From Labrys monachus (GTDB lineage Bacteria > Pseudomonadota > Alphaproteobacteria > Rhizobiales > Labraceae): DNA of 64,000 nt. Of this stretch, positions 47,824-56,431 are shown in pieces; the stretch's first letter is position 1; the number at the start of each line of letters is the position of its first letter. The notes beneath the pieces were generated by a model, which was not told where the DNA came from, searched no databases, and worked only from the letters and a program-made list of their open reading frames with translations. The stretch is from assembly GCF_030814655.1 (NCBI RefSeq), contig NZ_JAUSVK010000001.1:98501-162500 (forward strand), written 5' to 3'. Position numbers and translations under genes: made by a program.

Positions 47824-49179
47824 ATGAACGCCGCCGCCACGGATGGCCTGCCCAATCCTCAACGCGCCCTGGCCTTCCTCACCATCGCCATCGCTCTCAC
47901 CATGGCGGTGCTGGATTCGGCGATCGTCAACGTGGCGCTGCCCTCGATCGCCAGGGAACTGGCGATCCCGCCCTCGGACGCGATCTGGGTCGTCACCGCC
48001 TATGTGCTGGCGGTCACCGTCTCGCTGCTGCCGCTGGCCTCGCTCGGCGATATCCTCGGCTACAAGCGCGTCTACTGGTGCGGCCTGGCCGTCTTCACCG
48101 CGGCCTCCTTCGCCTGCGCCAACGCGCATTCCCTCGTCTTCCTCGCCTGCGCCCGGGTGGTGCAGGGCTTCGGCGCAGCCGGCATCATGAGCGTGAACAT
48201 CGCGCTCGTCCGCTACATCTATCCCAAGGCAAAGCTCGGCGTCGGCGTCGGCTATACGGCGCTGGTCGTCGCGGTGTCCTCCGCCGCCGGCCCGAGCGTC
48301 GCCTCGGCGATCCTGGCGGTCGCCGCCTGGCAATGGCTCTTCCTCGTCAACGTGCCGCTTGGCATCCTCGCTCTGTTCATCGCCGCCCGGTTCCTGCCGC
48401 AGACGCCGGCCTCCGGCCACCGCTTCGATGCGCTCAGCGCCGTGCTCAATGCGGTGACGTTCGGCCTCCTCATCGCCGGGCTCGATGCCTTCAGCGATGC
48501 GGACGGCCATGCCCGGGCCGCTTTGATGCTGGCCGGCGCGGCGGTGTTCGGCGCCGTCTTCGTCCGGCGCGAGCGGCGGCTCGCCGTGCCGATGCTCCCG
48601 GTCGACCTCCTGCGGCGCCCGGTCTTCGCTCTGTCGATGGCGACGTCGATCTGCTCCTTCGCGGCGCAGAACATGGCCTATATCGCGTTGCCCTTCTATT
48701 TCGAGCAGGCGCTGGGCCGCTCGGAGACAGCCACCGGCTTCCTGATGACGCCCTGGCCGCTGATGACGGCGCTGATGGCGCCGATCGCCGGCCACCTGTC
48801 CGACCGGCTGGCGCCGGAGAGGCTGGGCAGCGCCGGACTGGTGGTGCTCGCAGCCGGCCTCGCCTGCGTCGCCACCATGGGCGCCGAGCCGTCGAGCTTC
48901 GACATCGGCTGGCGGCTCGCCATCTGCGGCTTCGGCTTCGGCCTGTTCCAGTCGCCGAACAATCGCATCATCATCGCCAGCGCGCCGCGCGAGCGCAGCG
49001 GCGGGGCGAGCGGGCTGCAGTCGACCGGGCGGCTCCTCGGCCAGTCCATGGGCGCGGCGGTGGCGGCGGTGGTGTTCGGCCTCGTCGCCCACGGGCAGAC
49101 GGCGCTGATCGCCTGGATCGGCGCGGGCCTCTCGGTGATCGGCGCCCTGTCGAGCGGGCTCCGGCGGACGAGCCTGTGA
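47824..49179 (+). CDS. DHA2-family MFS transporter
   Basis: 451 residues, 12-14 membrane segments. Motifs are MAVLDSAIVNVALPSIARELA (motif D1), LASLGDILGYKRVYW (motif A variant), ARVVQGFGAAGIMSVNIALVR and GPSVASAILAVAAWQWLFLVNVPLG. A substrate such as a drug or aromatic compound is likely for a PadR-adjacent exporter. ATG 47824 is preferred to an earlier in-frame start at 47728. Confidence 0.9.
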   Translation: MNAAATDGLPNPQRALAFLTIAIALTMAVLDSAIVNVALPSIARELAIPPSDAIWVVTAYVLAVTVSLLPLASLGDILGYKRVYWCGLAVFTAASFACANAHSLVFLACARVVQGFGAAGIMSVNIALVRYIYPKAKLGVGVGYTALVVAVSSAAGPSVASAILAVAAWQWLFLVNVPLGILALFIAARFLPQTPASGHRFDALSAVLNAVTFGLLIAGLDAFSDADGHARAALMLAGAAVFGAVFVRRERRLAVPMLPVDLLRRPVFALSMATSICSFAAQNMAYIALPFYFEQALGRSETATGFLMTPWPLMTALMAPIAGHLSDRLAPERLGSAGLVVLAAGLACVATMGAEPSSFDIGWRLAICGFGFGLFQSPNNRIIIASAPRERSGGASGLQSTGRLLGQSMGAAVAAVVFGLVAHGQTALIAWIGAGLSVIGALSSGLRRTSL

Positions 49180-49368
49180 TCGCGGGCCTGCCGGGCTCCT
49201 GCTGCCGCGGGAATCCTTCGTCGCGAAGGCGCGGTAAAACGGCGCTTGTCGTTCCTTGACAACACGATGTCCCCGGTGCGACAGCCTCTCACAGGACTGT
49301 TGCGTTAGCTCGCAATCAGCGACATCCATAGCATCCGCGTGCTTCCCCCAGAGCAGGAATTCCCCGAC

Positions 49369-50073
49369 ATGGCCGACGGCGATCTCGATCTGAGCACACT
49401 TTCCGATGACGAGCTCGTCGAACAGATGCATGACGATCTCTATGACGGCCTCGCCGACGAGATCGTCGACGGCGTCAACATCCTGCTCGGCCGCGGCTGG
49501 ACCCCCTATGAAGTGCTGACCAAGGCCCTCGTCGAGGGCATGCGCATCGTCGGCGTCGATTTTCGCGACGGCATCCTGTTCGTGCCGGAAGTGCTGATGT
49601 CCGCCAATTCGATGAAGGCCGGCATGCATGTGCTGCGCCCGCTCCTGGCCGAGACGGGCGCCCCCAAGGTCGGCAAGATGGTGATCGGCACCGTCAAGGG
49701 CGACATCCACGACATCGGCAAGAATCTCGTCACCATGATGATGGAAGGCGCCGGCTTCGAGGTGATCGACCTCGGCATCAACAACCCCGTCGACAATTAT
49801 CTCGAGGCGATCGAGAAGCACCAGCCGGAAATCCTCGGCATGTCCGCTCTCCTGACCACGACCATGCCCTATATGAAGGTCGTGATCGATACGATGAAGG
49901 AAAAGGGCATCCGCTCCGACTATATCGTGCTGGTCGGCGGCGCGCCGCTCAACGAGGCCTTCGCCGACGCGGTGGGCGCCGATGCCTATTGCCGCGACGC
50001 GGCGATCGCGGTCGAGACGGCGAAGACGCTGATCAGCAAGCGCCAGGGTTCGATACAGTCCAAGACGGCGTAA
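49369..50073 (+). CDS. Corrinoid-binding methyltransferase partner protein (MtbC/MetH-B12 type)
   Basis: 234 residues. An N-terminal helical cap (about 1-95, DELVEQMHDDLYDGLADEIVDGVNILLGRG) is followed by a Rossmann-like B12 domain. The cobalamin motif is GTVKGDIHDIGKNLVTMMMEGAGFEVIDLG (DxHxxG with His as lower ligand) and later SALLTTTMPYMK and VGGAP. Such proteins shuttle methyl groups between a substrate methyltransferase and a second acceptor, neither of which is encoded here. ATG 49369 is preferred over GTG 49339. A DUF1638 gene follows. Confidence 0.9.
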   Translation: MADGDLDLSTLSDDELVEQMHDDLYDGLADEIVDGVNILLGRGWTPYEVLTKALVEGMRIVGVDFRDGILFVPEVLMSANSMKAGMHVLRPLLAETGAPKVGKMVIGTVKGDIHDIGKNLVTMMMEGAGFEVIDLGINNPVDNYLEAIEKHQPEILGMSALLTTTMPYMKVVIDTMKEKGIRSDYIVLVGGAPLNEAFADAVGADAYCRDAAIAVETAKTLISKRQGSIQSKTA

Positions 50074-50161
50074 CAGCCCGTTCGAAACGGCTCGCCGGGG
50101 ACGATGGATGTCCGGCTGCCGATCCGCCGCGATCGGCACCGGGCAGGCAAGGAGGCACCCG

Positions 50162-50821
50162 ATGGGCCATTCTTCGGCAAGCGGCGCTTCGCCGCGCAGA
50201 ACGCTCGTCATCGCCTGCGGCGCGCTGGCGCGCGAATTCCTGGCGGTCAAGCAGGCCAATGGCTGGGACCATCTCGACATCACCTGCCTGCCGGCGATCT
50301 GGCACAACCATCCCCACAAGATCCCCGAGGGCGTGCGGCGCAAGATCCGCGCCGGCCGCGCCGCCTATGACGAGATCCTCTGCCTCTACGGCGATTGCGG
50401 CACGGGCGGCCTGCTCGACGACGTCCTGAAGGAGGAGGGCGTCGAGCGGATCGACGGGCCGCACTGCTATTCCTTCTTCGCGGGGGCGCAGACCTTCGAC
50501 GCCATGCAGGACGAGGAGATCGGCACCTTCTACCTCACCGACTTCCTGGTGCGCCATTTCGACCGCTTTGTGATCAAGGGGCTCGGGCTCGACCGCCATC
50601 CGCAATTGCTGCCGGTCTATTTCGGCAATTACCGGCGCGTGATGGTCCTGGTGCAGTTCCCCGATGCCGCCCTGGAAGAGAAGGCGAGGGCGGCGGCCGA
50701 ACGTCTCGGCCTGCCGCTCGTGGTGCATCACACCGGCCTCGTCGGCATCGAAGCGTTCCTGAAGAAGGCTCCCGGCGTGGCGGGCGACCCCGCGGCGCCT
50801 GCCGGCGTGCCGAAGGCCTGA
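50162..50821 (+). CDS. DUF1638 family protein
   Basis: 219 residues. DUF1638 landmarks are TLVIACGALAREFLAV, HNHPHKIPEGVRRKI, ILCLYGDCGTGGLLDDVL and GPHCYSFFAGAQTFDAM. The conserved Cys and His residues suggest a metal-binding protein. DUF1638 genes are typically found beside corrinoid methyltransferase components, as here (88 bp after the corrinoid protein), and may help load or reactivate the cofactor. ATG 50162 follows AAGGAGG. Confidence 0.88.
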   Translation: MGHSSASGASPRRTLVIACGALAREFLAVKQANGWDHLDITCLPAIWHNHPHKIPEGVRRKIRAGRAAYDEILCLYGDCGTGGLLDDVLKEEGVERIDGPHCYSFFAGAQTFDAMQDEEIGTFYLTDFLVRHFDRFVIKGLGLDRHPQLLPVYFGNYRRVMVLVQFPDAALEEKARAAAERLGLPLVVHHTGLVGIEAFLKKAPGVAGDPAAPAGVPKA

Positions 50822-50851
50822 AGACCTTTCGACCGAGAAAATCTCCGGCGC

Positions 50852-51400
50852 CTACGGGCAGCCCTTGGTGATGGCGTCCAGCGCCTGGGGCAGGCCGGCG
50901 AGCGAATAGCGGTCGGTGGTGACGCGCCCGCGCTTCGAAGCGCCTTCGAAGGTCAGGTCGCGGCTCTTGCGCATGGCGCCGATGACGGCGCCGCCCTGGG
51001 CGGCGTTCTTGATCCAGGCGTTGGACCCCTTGGTGTAGAGCGCATAGGAGGTCCGCCCGACCTTGAGGGTCGCCTCGCCGCCGTCCTTCATCGGAAAGCC
51101 GGTGATCATGCTCAATTCGTCGCGTACGCCCTCGCCCGGCCGGCGGGTGATGAACAGCGTGGCCGGATCGCGTTCGAGCTTGGCGGGCTTGCGGTCCTTG
51201 GGGCTGGTGATCGCGAAGCAGGACTTGCTCTTGCCCGTGCCGTTCTCGAAGGCCTGCCAGTCCTTGAACACGCCGAGGGAAACCGGCTGCGCGGCCGTGG
51301 CGGGCGCTGCCGGCTTTGGTTTGCGGGGTTTCGCCACGGCCGTACCGGACAGGAGGACGGCGACGGCGATGAGCGCGATGCGAAGGGATGAGGACATCAT
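50852..51400 (-). CDS. Invasion-associated locus B (IalB)-like protein
   Basis: 182 residues. A signal peptide (LRIALIAVAVLLSGTAVA) and a Lys/Pro/Ala linker precede the IalB fold (FKDWQAFENGTGKSKSCFAITSPKDRKP, VRDELSMITGFPMKDGGEATLKVG). The protein is periplasmic. It is named after a Bartonella gene tied to erythrocyte entry, but it is widespread in non-pathogenic Hyphomicrobiales. It lies near rlmN, a frequent arrangement in the order. Two Met codons (51400, 51397) are adjacent; the first is used. Confidence 0.88.
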   Translation of the reverse strand: MMSSSLRIALIAVAVLLSGTAVAKPRKPKPAAPATAAQPVSLGVFKDWQAFENGTGKSKSCFAITSPKDRKPAKLERDPATLFITRRPGEGVRDELSMITGFPMKDGGEATLKVGRTSYALYTKGSNAWIKNAAQGGAVIGAMRKSRDLTFEGASKRGRVTTDRYSLAGLPQALDAITKGCP

Positions 51401-51596
51401 GCGGGCTCGATCGATCCGGAACAAGAGAACAGACACGGCGGCGTTCAGCGACCGTGGAGTCGGCTGCACCGTATAGCCGCGACGAAAGACAGGGATTCCG
51501 GCGAAAGTTCGACCGGAACCTCCAGAAGAATATCGCTCCGCAGTGAGGAAATGGTTAAGTGGGGCTGCGGACGCGAAATTCGCGGGACGTGCGACC

Positions 51597-52100
51597 TTAC
51601 GTCCTGCGCGCGTCCGGCTGCCGCGGCAGGGCGGGCACCCCTGCAGGCCCGGCGCTTCGCCCGGCGATCAGCCAGTAGACGCTCCCGGCCGCGATGCCGA
51701 TCGCCGCCAGGCCGGCGGCGGCGTGATAGAGGATGGCGAGGCCGATCAGCCCCATGCCCGTCGCTAGCGGCGCGGCCGCGAAGGCAAGGGCCATGCCGAC
51801 GGCGTAGAAGACCCAGCTTCGCCGGCCCCAAGCCTCGCCGATCACGCCGACCAGGATGATCGGTCCCACCCAGAGGGCGAGGCCGGTCATCGCGGCCTGG
51901 CCGACGAAGGCGACGACGTCCTCCGCCCGCCCGTCGAAGGTGGCGGCAATGGCGGTGAGGCCGAGGAGGCGGGCGAGCGCGCCGAACGCGTCGCCGAAGG
52001 ACTGGTTGACCAGGCCGACGAGGGCCACGACCAGCGCCGTCGCGGCCGCCGTCGCCAGGGCGAAGGCGACGAGAATGAGCCTGTCGAGAAAGCGGATCAC
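51597..52100 (-). CDS. Hypothetical membrane protein downstream of rlmN
   Basis: 167 residues, four or five hydrophobic segments ([75 protein letters not shown] and an end segment, read approximately). GTG 52100 overlaps the rlmN stop by four bases (GTGA), so it is translationally coupled to it. Function unknown. Confidence 0.75.
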   Translation of the reverse strand: MIRFLDRLILVAFALATAAATALVVALVGLVNQSFGDAFGALARLLGLTAIAATFDGRAEDVVAFVGQAAMTGLALWVGPIILVGVIGEAWGRRSWVFYAVGMALAFAAAPLATGMGLIGLAILYHAAAGLAAIGIAAGSVYWLIAGRSAGPAGVPALPRQPDARRT

Positions 52101-53380
52101 GCCTCGTCCGCCCCTGCATCGCCGATGCCGTGGGCGTAGAAGGCCTCCACCGCCAGCTTCTTCATGGCGTCGGCCTCGAGGGCGATGCGCTCGCGCGCCC
52201 GCATCTTCTGGCTCTCGCTCTTGAGCTGGCCGCAGGCGGCCAGGATGTCGCGTCCGCGTGGCGTGCGGATGGGCGAGGCGTAGCCGGCGTTGAACACCAC
52301 GTCGGAGAACGCCTCGATCGTCTCCCAGTCCGAGCATTCATACGGGCTGCCGGGCCAGGGATTGAATGGGATCAGGTTGATCTTGGCGGGGATGCCCTTG
52401 AGCAGCTTCACCAGCGCCCTGGCTTCGCCGAGGCTGTCGTTGACGCCCTTGAGCATGACATATTCGAAGGTGATGCGCCGGGCGTTGGAGAGCCCGGCAT
52501 AGTTGCGGCAGGCCTCCAACAGATCGGCGATGGGATATTTCCTGTTCAGCGGCACCAGCGTGTCGCGCAGGTCGTCACGGGTGGCATGCAGCGAGATGGC
52601 GAGCGCCGGATTGATGCCTTCGCCCAGCGGCCCGATCATCGGCACCACGCCTGAGGTCGACAGGGTGATGCGCCGGCGCGACAGGCAGAGCCCGTCCTGG
52701 TCCGACATCACCCTCAGGGCGGTGGTGACGTTGTCGTAATTGTAGAGCGGCTCGCCCATGCCCATCAGCACGACGTTCGAGATGAAACGCCCGCCGTCGC
52801 GCGGCACGATCGCGCCTTCCGGCGGCTCCCGGTCCGGCCAGTCGCCGAGGCGGTCGCGCGCCACCAGGAGCTGCGCCACGATCTCGGCGGCGGTGAGGTT
52901 GCGCACCAGCTTCTGCGTGCCGGTGTGGCAGAAGGTGCAGGTCAGCGTGCAGCCGACCTGGCTGGAGACGCAGAGCGTGCCGCGGCTCTCATCGGGAATG
53001 TAGACGGTCTCGATCTCGGCGCCGCGATCATGCGGGCCGGTGGCCGGCATGCGCATCAGCCATTTGCGCGTGCCGTCGGCCGAAACCTGCTCGGTGACGA
53101 TCTCGGGCCGGTCGAGCGTATAGGCTTCCTCCAGCCTGGCGCGCAGGTGCTTGGAGACGTTGGTCATGGCGGCGAAGGAGGCGGCGCCGCGCACATAGAG
53201 CCAGTGGTGAAGCTGGTTGACGCGCATCCTCACCTCGCCGGCGGGCACGTCGATGGCCGCCATCGCCTCGGCCAGCCCCGCGCGGTCGAGCCCCGCAAGC
53301 GAGGGCTTGCGGGCCGAAGGCAGGGCAGGCGGGGCGGCCGGCTGCGGCCGGGAAGTCGGGTCGAGAGAAAGGGCAGTCAT
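52097..53380 (-). CDS. rlmN: Dual-specificity RNA methyltransferase RlmN
   Basis: 427 residues. A radical-SAM enzyme that makes 2-methyladenosine at 23S rRNA A2503 and tRNA A37. The cluster motif is Cys144-x3-Cys148-x2-Cys151 (CTLTCTFC). The methyl-carrying cysteines are Cys137 in GTLCVSS and the one in ILAACGQL near the C-terminus. Further family blocks are [32 protein letters not shown] and [18 protein letters not shown]. It is slightly longer than E. coli RlmN because of an N-terminal extension. ATG 53380 is assigned by family start. Confidence 0.96.
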   Translation of the reverse strand: MTALSLDPTSRPQPAAPPALPSARKPSLAGLDRAGLAEAMAAIDVPAGEVRMRVNQLHHWLYVRGAASFAAMTNVSKHLRARLEEAYTLDRPEIVTEQVSADGTRKWLMRMPATGPHDRGAEIETVYIPDESRGTLCVSSQVGCTLTCTFCHTGTQKLVRNLTAAEIVAQLLVARDRLGDWPDREPPEGAIVPRDGGRFISNVVLMGMGEPLYNYDNVTTALRVMSDQDGLCLSRRRITLSTSGVVPMIGPLGEGINPALAISLHATRDDLRDTLVPLNRKYPIADLLEACRNYAGLSNARRITFEYVMLKGVNDSLGEARALVKLLKGIPAKINLIPFNPWPGSPYECSDWETIEAFSDVVFNAGYASPIRTPRGRDILAACGQLKSESQKMRARERIALEADAMKKLAVEAFYAHGIGDAGADEA

Positions 53381-53468
53381 GCCGGAGATCCATTTGTTGG
53401 GCGGCTCCATAGCACAACCGGCCATAAAGGGCGACGGCGAATGCGTTTTTCCGGGCGATCGCGCCGCC

Positions 53469-53610
53469 GTGCCGGTCGGGGGACCGGCAACCGGTGGGCG
53501 GATCCCCGACCCGCCTGTCCCGGACCGCGCCGAGCGGAATGGCGAGGCCGTGCGGTTTCGTGCCGGTCAGGGGACCAGCACACCGGTGGGGGGGCTCCGG
53601 CCCGCCTCCC
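53469..53610. repeat. Imperfect direct repeat of about 50 bp
   Basis: Two copies start GTGCCGGTCGGGGGACC (53469) and GTGCCGGTCAGGGGACC (53560). They stay similar through CCGGTGGG and CCCGCCT over about 50 bp each, with 40 bp between them. The repeat lies in the gap between rlmN and the SDR gene. Function unknown. Confidence 0.65.
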
Positions 53611-53622
53611 GCCCTGGCCGCG

Positions 53623-54408
53623 TCATGCCCTGTAGCGTTCCGCCGCGTGGTCCTGCGCGAAATTCGCCATCATCGCCCGGCGGGCGGCATCGAAGGCCTC
53701 CCACTGGCCGGCGTCGGGCAGTGGCGGGATGGTGACAAGCTCGCGCCGGTCGAAGCCGACGAAGGCGGCGTCGACCAGCTCGCCGACATCCATGACGCCG
53801 GTCAGCGTGTTGACGTCGCGGCCCGAGCGCTCCCAGATCTCGGTGCGGGTAGCGGCGGGCAGCACGGCCTGGACGTAGATGCCGCGCGGGCCGAGTTCCG
53901 CCTGCAGCGCCTGCGAGAAGCTGAGCACATAGGCCTTGGTGGCGCTGTAGATCCCCAGCGGAAACTCGGGCACCACGGCCAGCACCGAGGCGATATTGAC
54001 GATGGCGCCTTTGCCCTCGGCGAGGAAGCGCGGCACCACGGCGCCTGTGAGCCGCGTCACGGCGGTGACGTTGAGCCGGATCAGCCGGTCCAGGGCCTCG
54101 ATGTCCGGATTGGCGAAGCCGCCATGGGCGGCGGCGCCGGCATTGTTGACGAGCAGCCCGATGCGGGCGTCCTCGCGCAGGCGCGCCTCGACGCGGGCAA
54201 GGTCCGCGGCATCGGTGAGGTCGGCCCGGATGACGTCGACGGCCACGCCGGTCTCGGCGCGAAGACGCGCGGCCAGGATCTCCAGGCGCGCCTGGTCCCG
54301 TGCGACGAGCACGAGATCGTGGCCGCGGCGGGCGAGGCGTTCGGCATAGGTGGCGCCGATGCCGGTGGAAGCGCCGGTGACGAGCGCGGCGGGAAGGGAT
54401 CCTGTCAT
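53623..54408 (-). CDS. Short-chain dehydrogenase/reductase (DltE/YqjQ-like)
   Basis: 261 residues, classical SDR with TGASTGIG at 12-19, NNAGAAAHG, the catalytic Ser in IASVLA, and YSATK (Tyr and Lys of the active site). The C-terminal region (TEIWERSGRD, DVGELVDAAFVGFDRRELVTIPPL) is typical of the DltE-like group. Substrate unknown. Divergent from a TetR gene with two operator-like palindromes between them, so repression by that TetR is likely. Confidence 0.93.
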   Translation of the reverse strand: MTGSLPAALVTGASTGIGATYAERLARRGHDLVLVARDQARLEILAARLRAETGVAVDVIRADLTDAADLARVEARLREDARIGLLVNNAGAAAHGGFANPDIEALDRLIRLNVTAVTRLTGAVVPRFLAEGKGAIVNIASVLAVVPEFPLGIYSATKAYVLSFSQALQAELGPRGIYVQAVLPAATRTEIWERSGRDVNTLTGVMDVGELVDAAFVGFDRRELVTIPPLPDAGQWEAFDAARRAMMANFAQDHAAERYRA

Positions 54409-54424
54409 TGTCTGTCTCCTTTAT

Positions 54425-54468
54425 TCATGATGGCTATCATGATTGATGCATTCATGACCATTGTCATG
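54425..54468. promoter_or_regulatory. Two TetR operator-like palindromes
   Basis: TCATGAT-GGCT-ATCATGA (54425-54442) and CATGAC-CATT-GTCATG (54453-54468) have the same arm geometry and 4-bp spacers. They lie between the SDR start (54408) and the tetR start (54556), where a TetR dimer could repress both. Confidence 0.75.
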
Positions 54469-54555
54469 TATAATGTCAAGCAGGACGGAAGCCCTGGGCA
54501 GGCGCGCCGTCGAATCAAGCCGCAGGCATGCCGGCCGCGGCGCGCAAAGGAGACG

Positions 54556-55104
54556 ATGATGAAAGTCAGCCGGGATCAGGTGGCCGAGAACCGGCAGCGC
54601 ATTCTCGACGCCGCCGCGCAGCTGTTCAGGGAGCGCGGCTTCGAGGGGGTGACGGTGGCGCAGATCATGAAGGCGGCCGGCCTGACGCACGGCGCCTTCT
54701 ACGGGCATTTCGCCTCGAAGGACGAACTGATCGCCCAGGCTTTCGCCCATGTCCTCTGCCCAGGCGGCGAGGGGGCGCCCGCCGTCGGCATTGCCGATTA
54801 TGCCGAGGGCTATCTGAGCGCCGGGCATCGCGACCGGCCGGGGGCCGGCTGCCTGTTCGCCGCGCTGGGCACCGAGGCCGTGCGCGGCGCGGCGCCGGCG
54901 CGCCATACCCTGACGCAGGCGATCGAGCGCCGCATCGAGGATTTCAGCCGCACCGCGCCGGGCGAGACGCCCGAAGCGCGCCGCCGCGCGGCGATCGCGA
55001 GCTGGTCCGCCATGGTCGGCGCCGTGGTCCTCTCGCGCATTGCCGACGATCCCGCGCTGTCCGACGAGCTGTTGGCGGAGACGAAGGCCTGGCTCGGCGG
55101 ATGA
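54556..55104 (+). CDS. TetR-family transcriptional regulator
   Basis: 182 residues. The N-terminal helix-turn-helix (MKVSRDQVAENRQRILDAAAQLF, AQIMKAAGLTHGAFYGHFASKDEL) is of the same subgroup as the regulator at 13380. The C-terminal domain contains GAGCLFAALGTEAVRG and the LADDPALSDELL-like ending. ATG 54556 follows AAAGGAG. It probably represses the divergent SDR gene and itself and is relieved by an unknown, perhaps electrophilic, compound. Confidence 0.93.
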   Translation: MMKVSRDQVAENRQRILDAAAQLFRERGFEGVTVAQIMKAAGLTHGAFYGHFASKDELIAQAFAHVLCPGGEGAPAVGIADYAEGYLSAGHRDRPGAGCLFAALGTEAVRGAAPARHTLTQAIERRIEDFSRTAPGETPEARRRAAIASWSAMVGAVVLSRIADDPALSDELLAETKAWLGG

Positions 55105-55271
55105 GGGCTGTCTTGCCTGCGCCGCCGCCGCCAAAAAGAGCCCCGGAAGGGGGATCGCTCGCCTTTCATGCCCGCTTCGGGCTTTCCATCGCAAGCCTCC
55201 ACGCTTTAGAAGGCTTTGTCGGGGCTGGGCGCGCTCACGTGCGGACCGGTCTCATGCAAAGGGAGACGATC

Positions 55272-56168
55272 ATGGCCGATGACAAGATGATGGCGCAGAT
55301 TTCCGGCAAGGACGGCTTCATCGCCGCGCTCGACCAGAGTGGCGGGTCGACGCCGGGGGCCCTGCGCCTCTACGGGATTCCGGAAAGCGCCTATAATGGC
55401 GAAGCCGAGATGTACAAGCTGATGCACGAGATGCGCGTGCGCATCATGACGGCGCCGGCCTTCACCGGCGACAAGGTGCTCGGCGCCATCCTGTTCGAAC
55501 GCACCATGGACGGCGACGCCGAGGGCAAGCCGGTGCCGAGCTTCCTGTGGGAAGACCGCGGCGTCGTTCCCTTCCTCAAGGTCGACAAGGGGCTGGCTTC
55601 GGAGAGCGACGGTGTGCAGCTGATGAAGCCGATGGCGGATCTCGACCAGTTGCTCGTCCGCGCTGTGGCGAAGAAGGTGTTCGGCACCAAGATGCGTTCC
55701 GTCATCAACCAGGCGTCGCCGGCCGGCATCGCCGCCGTGGTGGCACAGCAGTTCGAGGTGGCCAAGCAGATTTCCGGCCACGGGCTGATGCCGATCATCG
55801 AGCCGGAAGTCTCGATCAAGGCACCGGACAAGAAGGGCGCCGAAGCGCTGCTGCGCGACGAGATCGTCCGGCATCTCGATGCCCTGCTGGCGGGCGAGAC
55901 GGTGATGCTCAAGCTGACCATCCCGGACGTGGCGGATTTCTACAAGCCGCTGGTCGATCATGAGAAGGTCGCCCGCGTCGTCGCGCTGTCGGGCGGCTAT
56001 AGCCGGGCCGACGCCTGCGAGAAGCTCTCCCATAACCACGGCATGATCGCGAGCTTCTCGCGCGCCCTCGCCGAGGAGCTCAAGCACGGGATGACCGACG
56101 CCGAATTCAACGACGCGCTCGGCCGCTCGATCGACGAGATCTACAAGGCCTCGACGCAGAAGGTGTGA
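55272..56168 (+). CDS. fda: Class I fructose-bisphosphate aldolase
   Basis: 298 residues of the bacterial class I (Schiff-base) aldolase family: AALDQSGGSTPGALRLYG, ILFERTMDGD, FLWEDRGVVPFLKVDKGL, GLMPIIEPEVSI and VMLKLTIPDV, where the Lys pairs with the substrate. It cleaves fructose-1,6-bisphosphate to two triose phosphates in glycolysis, or forms it in gluconeogenesis. ATG 55272 follows AAAGGGAG. A hairpin follows the gene. Confidence 0.95.
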   Translation: MADDKMMAQISGKDGFIAALDQSGGSTPGALRLYGIPESAYNGEAEMYKLMHEMRVRIMTAPAFTGDKVLGAILFERTMDGDAEGKPVPSFLWEDRGVVPFLKVDKGLASESDGVQLMKPMADLDQLLVRAVAKKVFGTKMRSVINQASPAGIAAVVAQQFEVAKQISGHGLMPIIEPEVSIKAPDKKGAEALLRDEIVRHLDALLAGETVMLKLTIPDVADFYKPLVDHEKVARVVALSGGYSRADACEKLSHNHGMIASFSRALAEELKHGMTDAEFNDALGRSIDEIYKASTQKV

Positions 56169-56202
56169 GGCGGATGGGCGCCGGGGGTGAGATGCTATGG
56201 AG

Positions 56203-56221
56203 GGTCGATCCCTGATCGACC
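56203..56221 (+). terminator. Hairpin after the aldolase gene
   Basis: GGTCGATC (56203-56210) and GATCGACC (56214-56221) with a 3-nt loop, then TCTTCCTT, a weak T-rich tail, 35 bp after the stop. The same palindrome with a different loop occurs after clpB (63933-63957). Confidence 0.55.
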
Positions 56222-56431
56222 TCTTCCTTCCCCGCACGCTCGATATTTCCAGGATCGGTGTGTCCAGGAAGGGCGATCGGTGATTGCCCGTCCGCATCCA
56301 CGCGATAAAGCCGGGCGCGGTGACGGGACCTCCCGGCATTGCATCCGGCCCTTGAACCGGAAGGCGATCTCAAATAAGGTCAGCATCGCTGACATAATTC
56401 TGGGCCGCCGGGGGTGGCCCTGGGAGGAACG

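Noticed and set aside
49180..49368. Cobalamin riboswitch before the corrinoid protein gene
   Set aside because: The gap is only about 190 bp and no B12-box-like conserved segment was seen.
47773..50343. An 856-codon minus-strand frame across the MFS and corrinoid genes
   Set aside because: Spans three real plus-strand genes and shows no domain.
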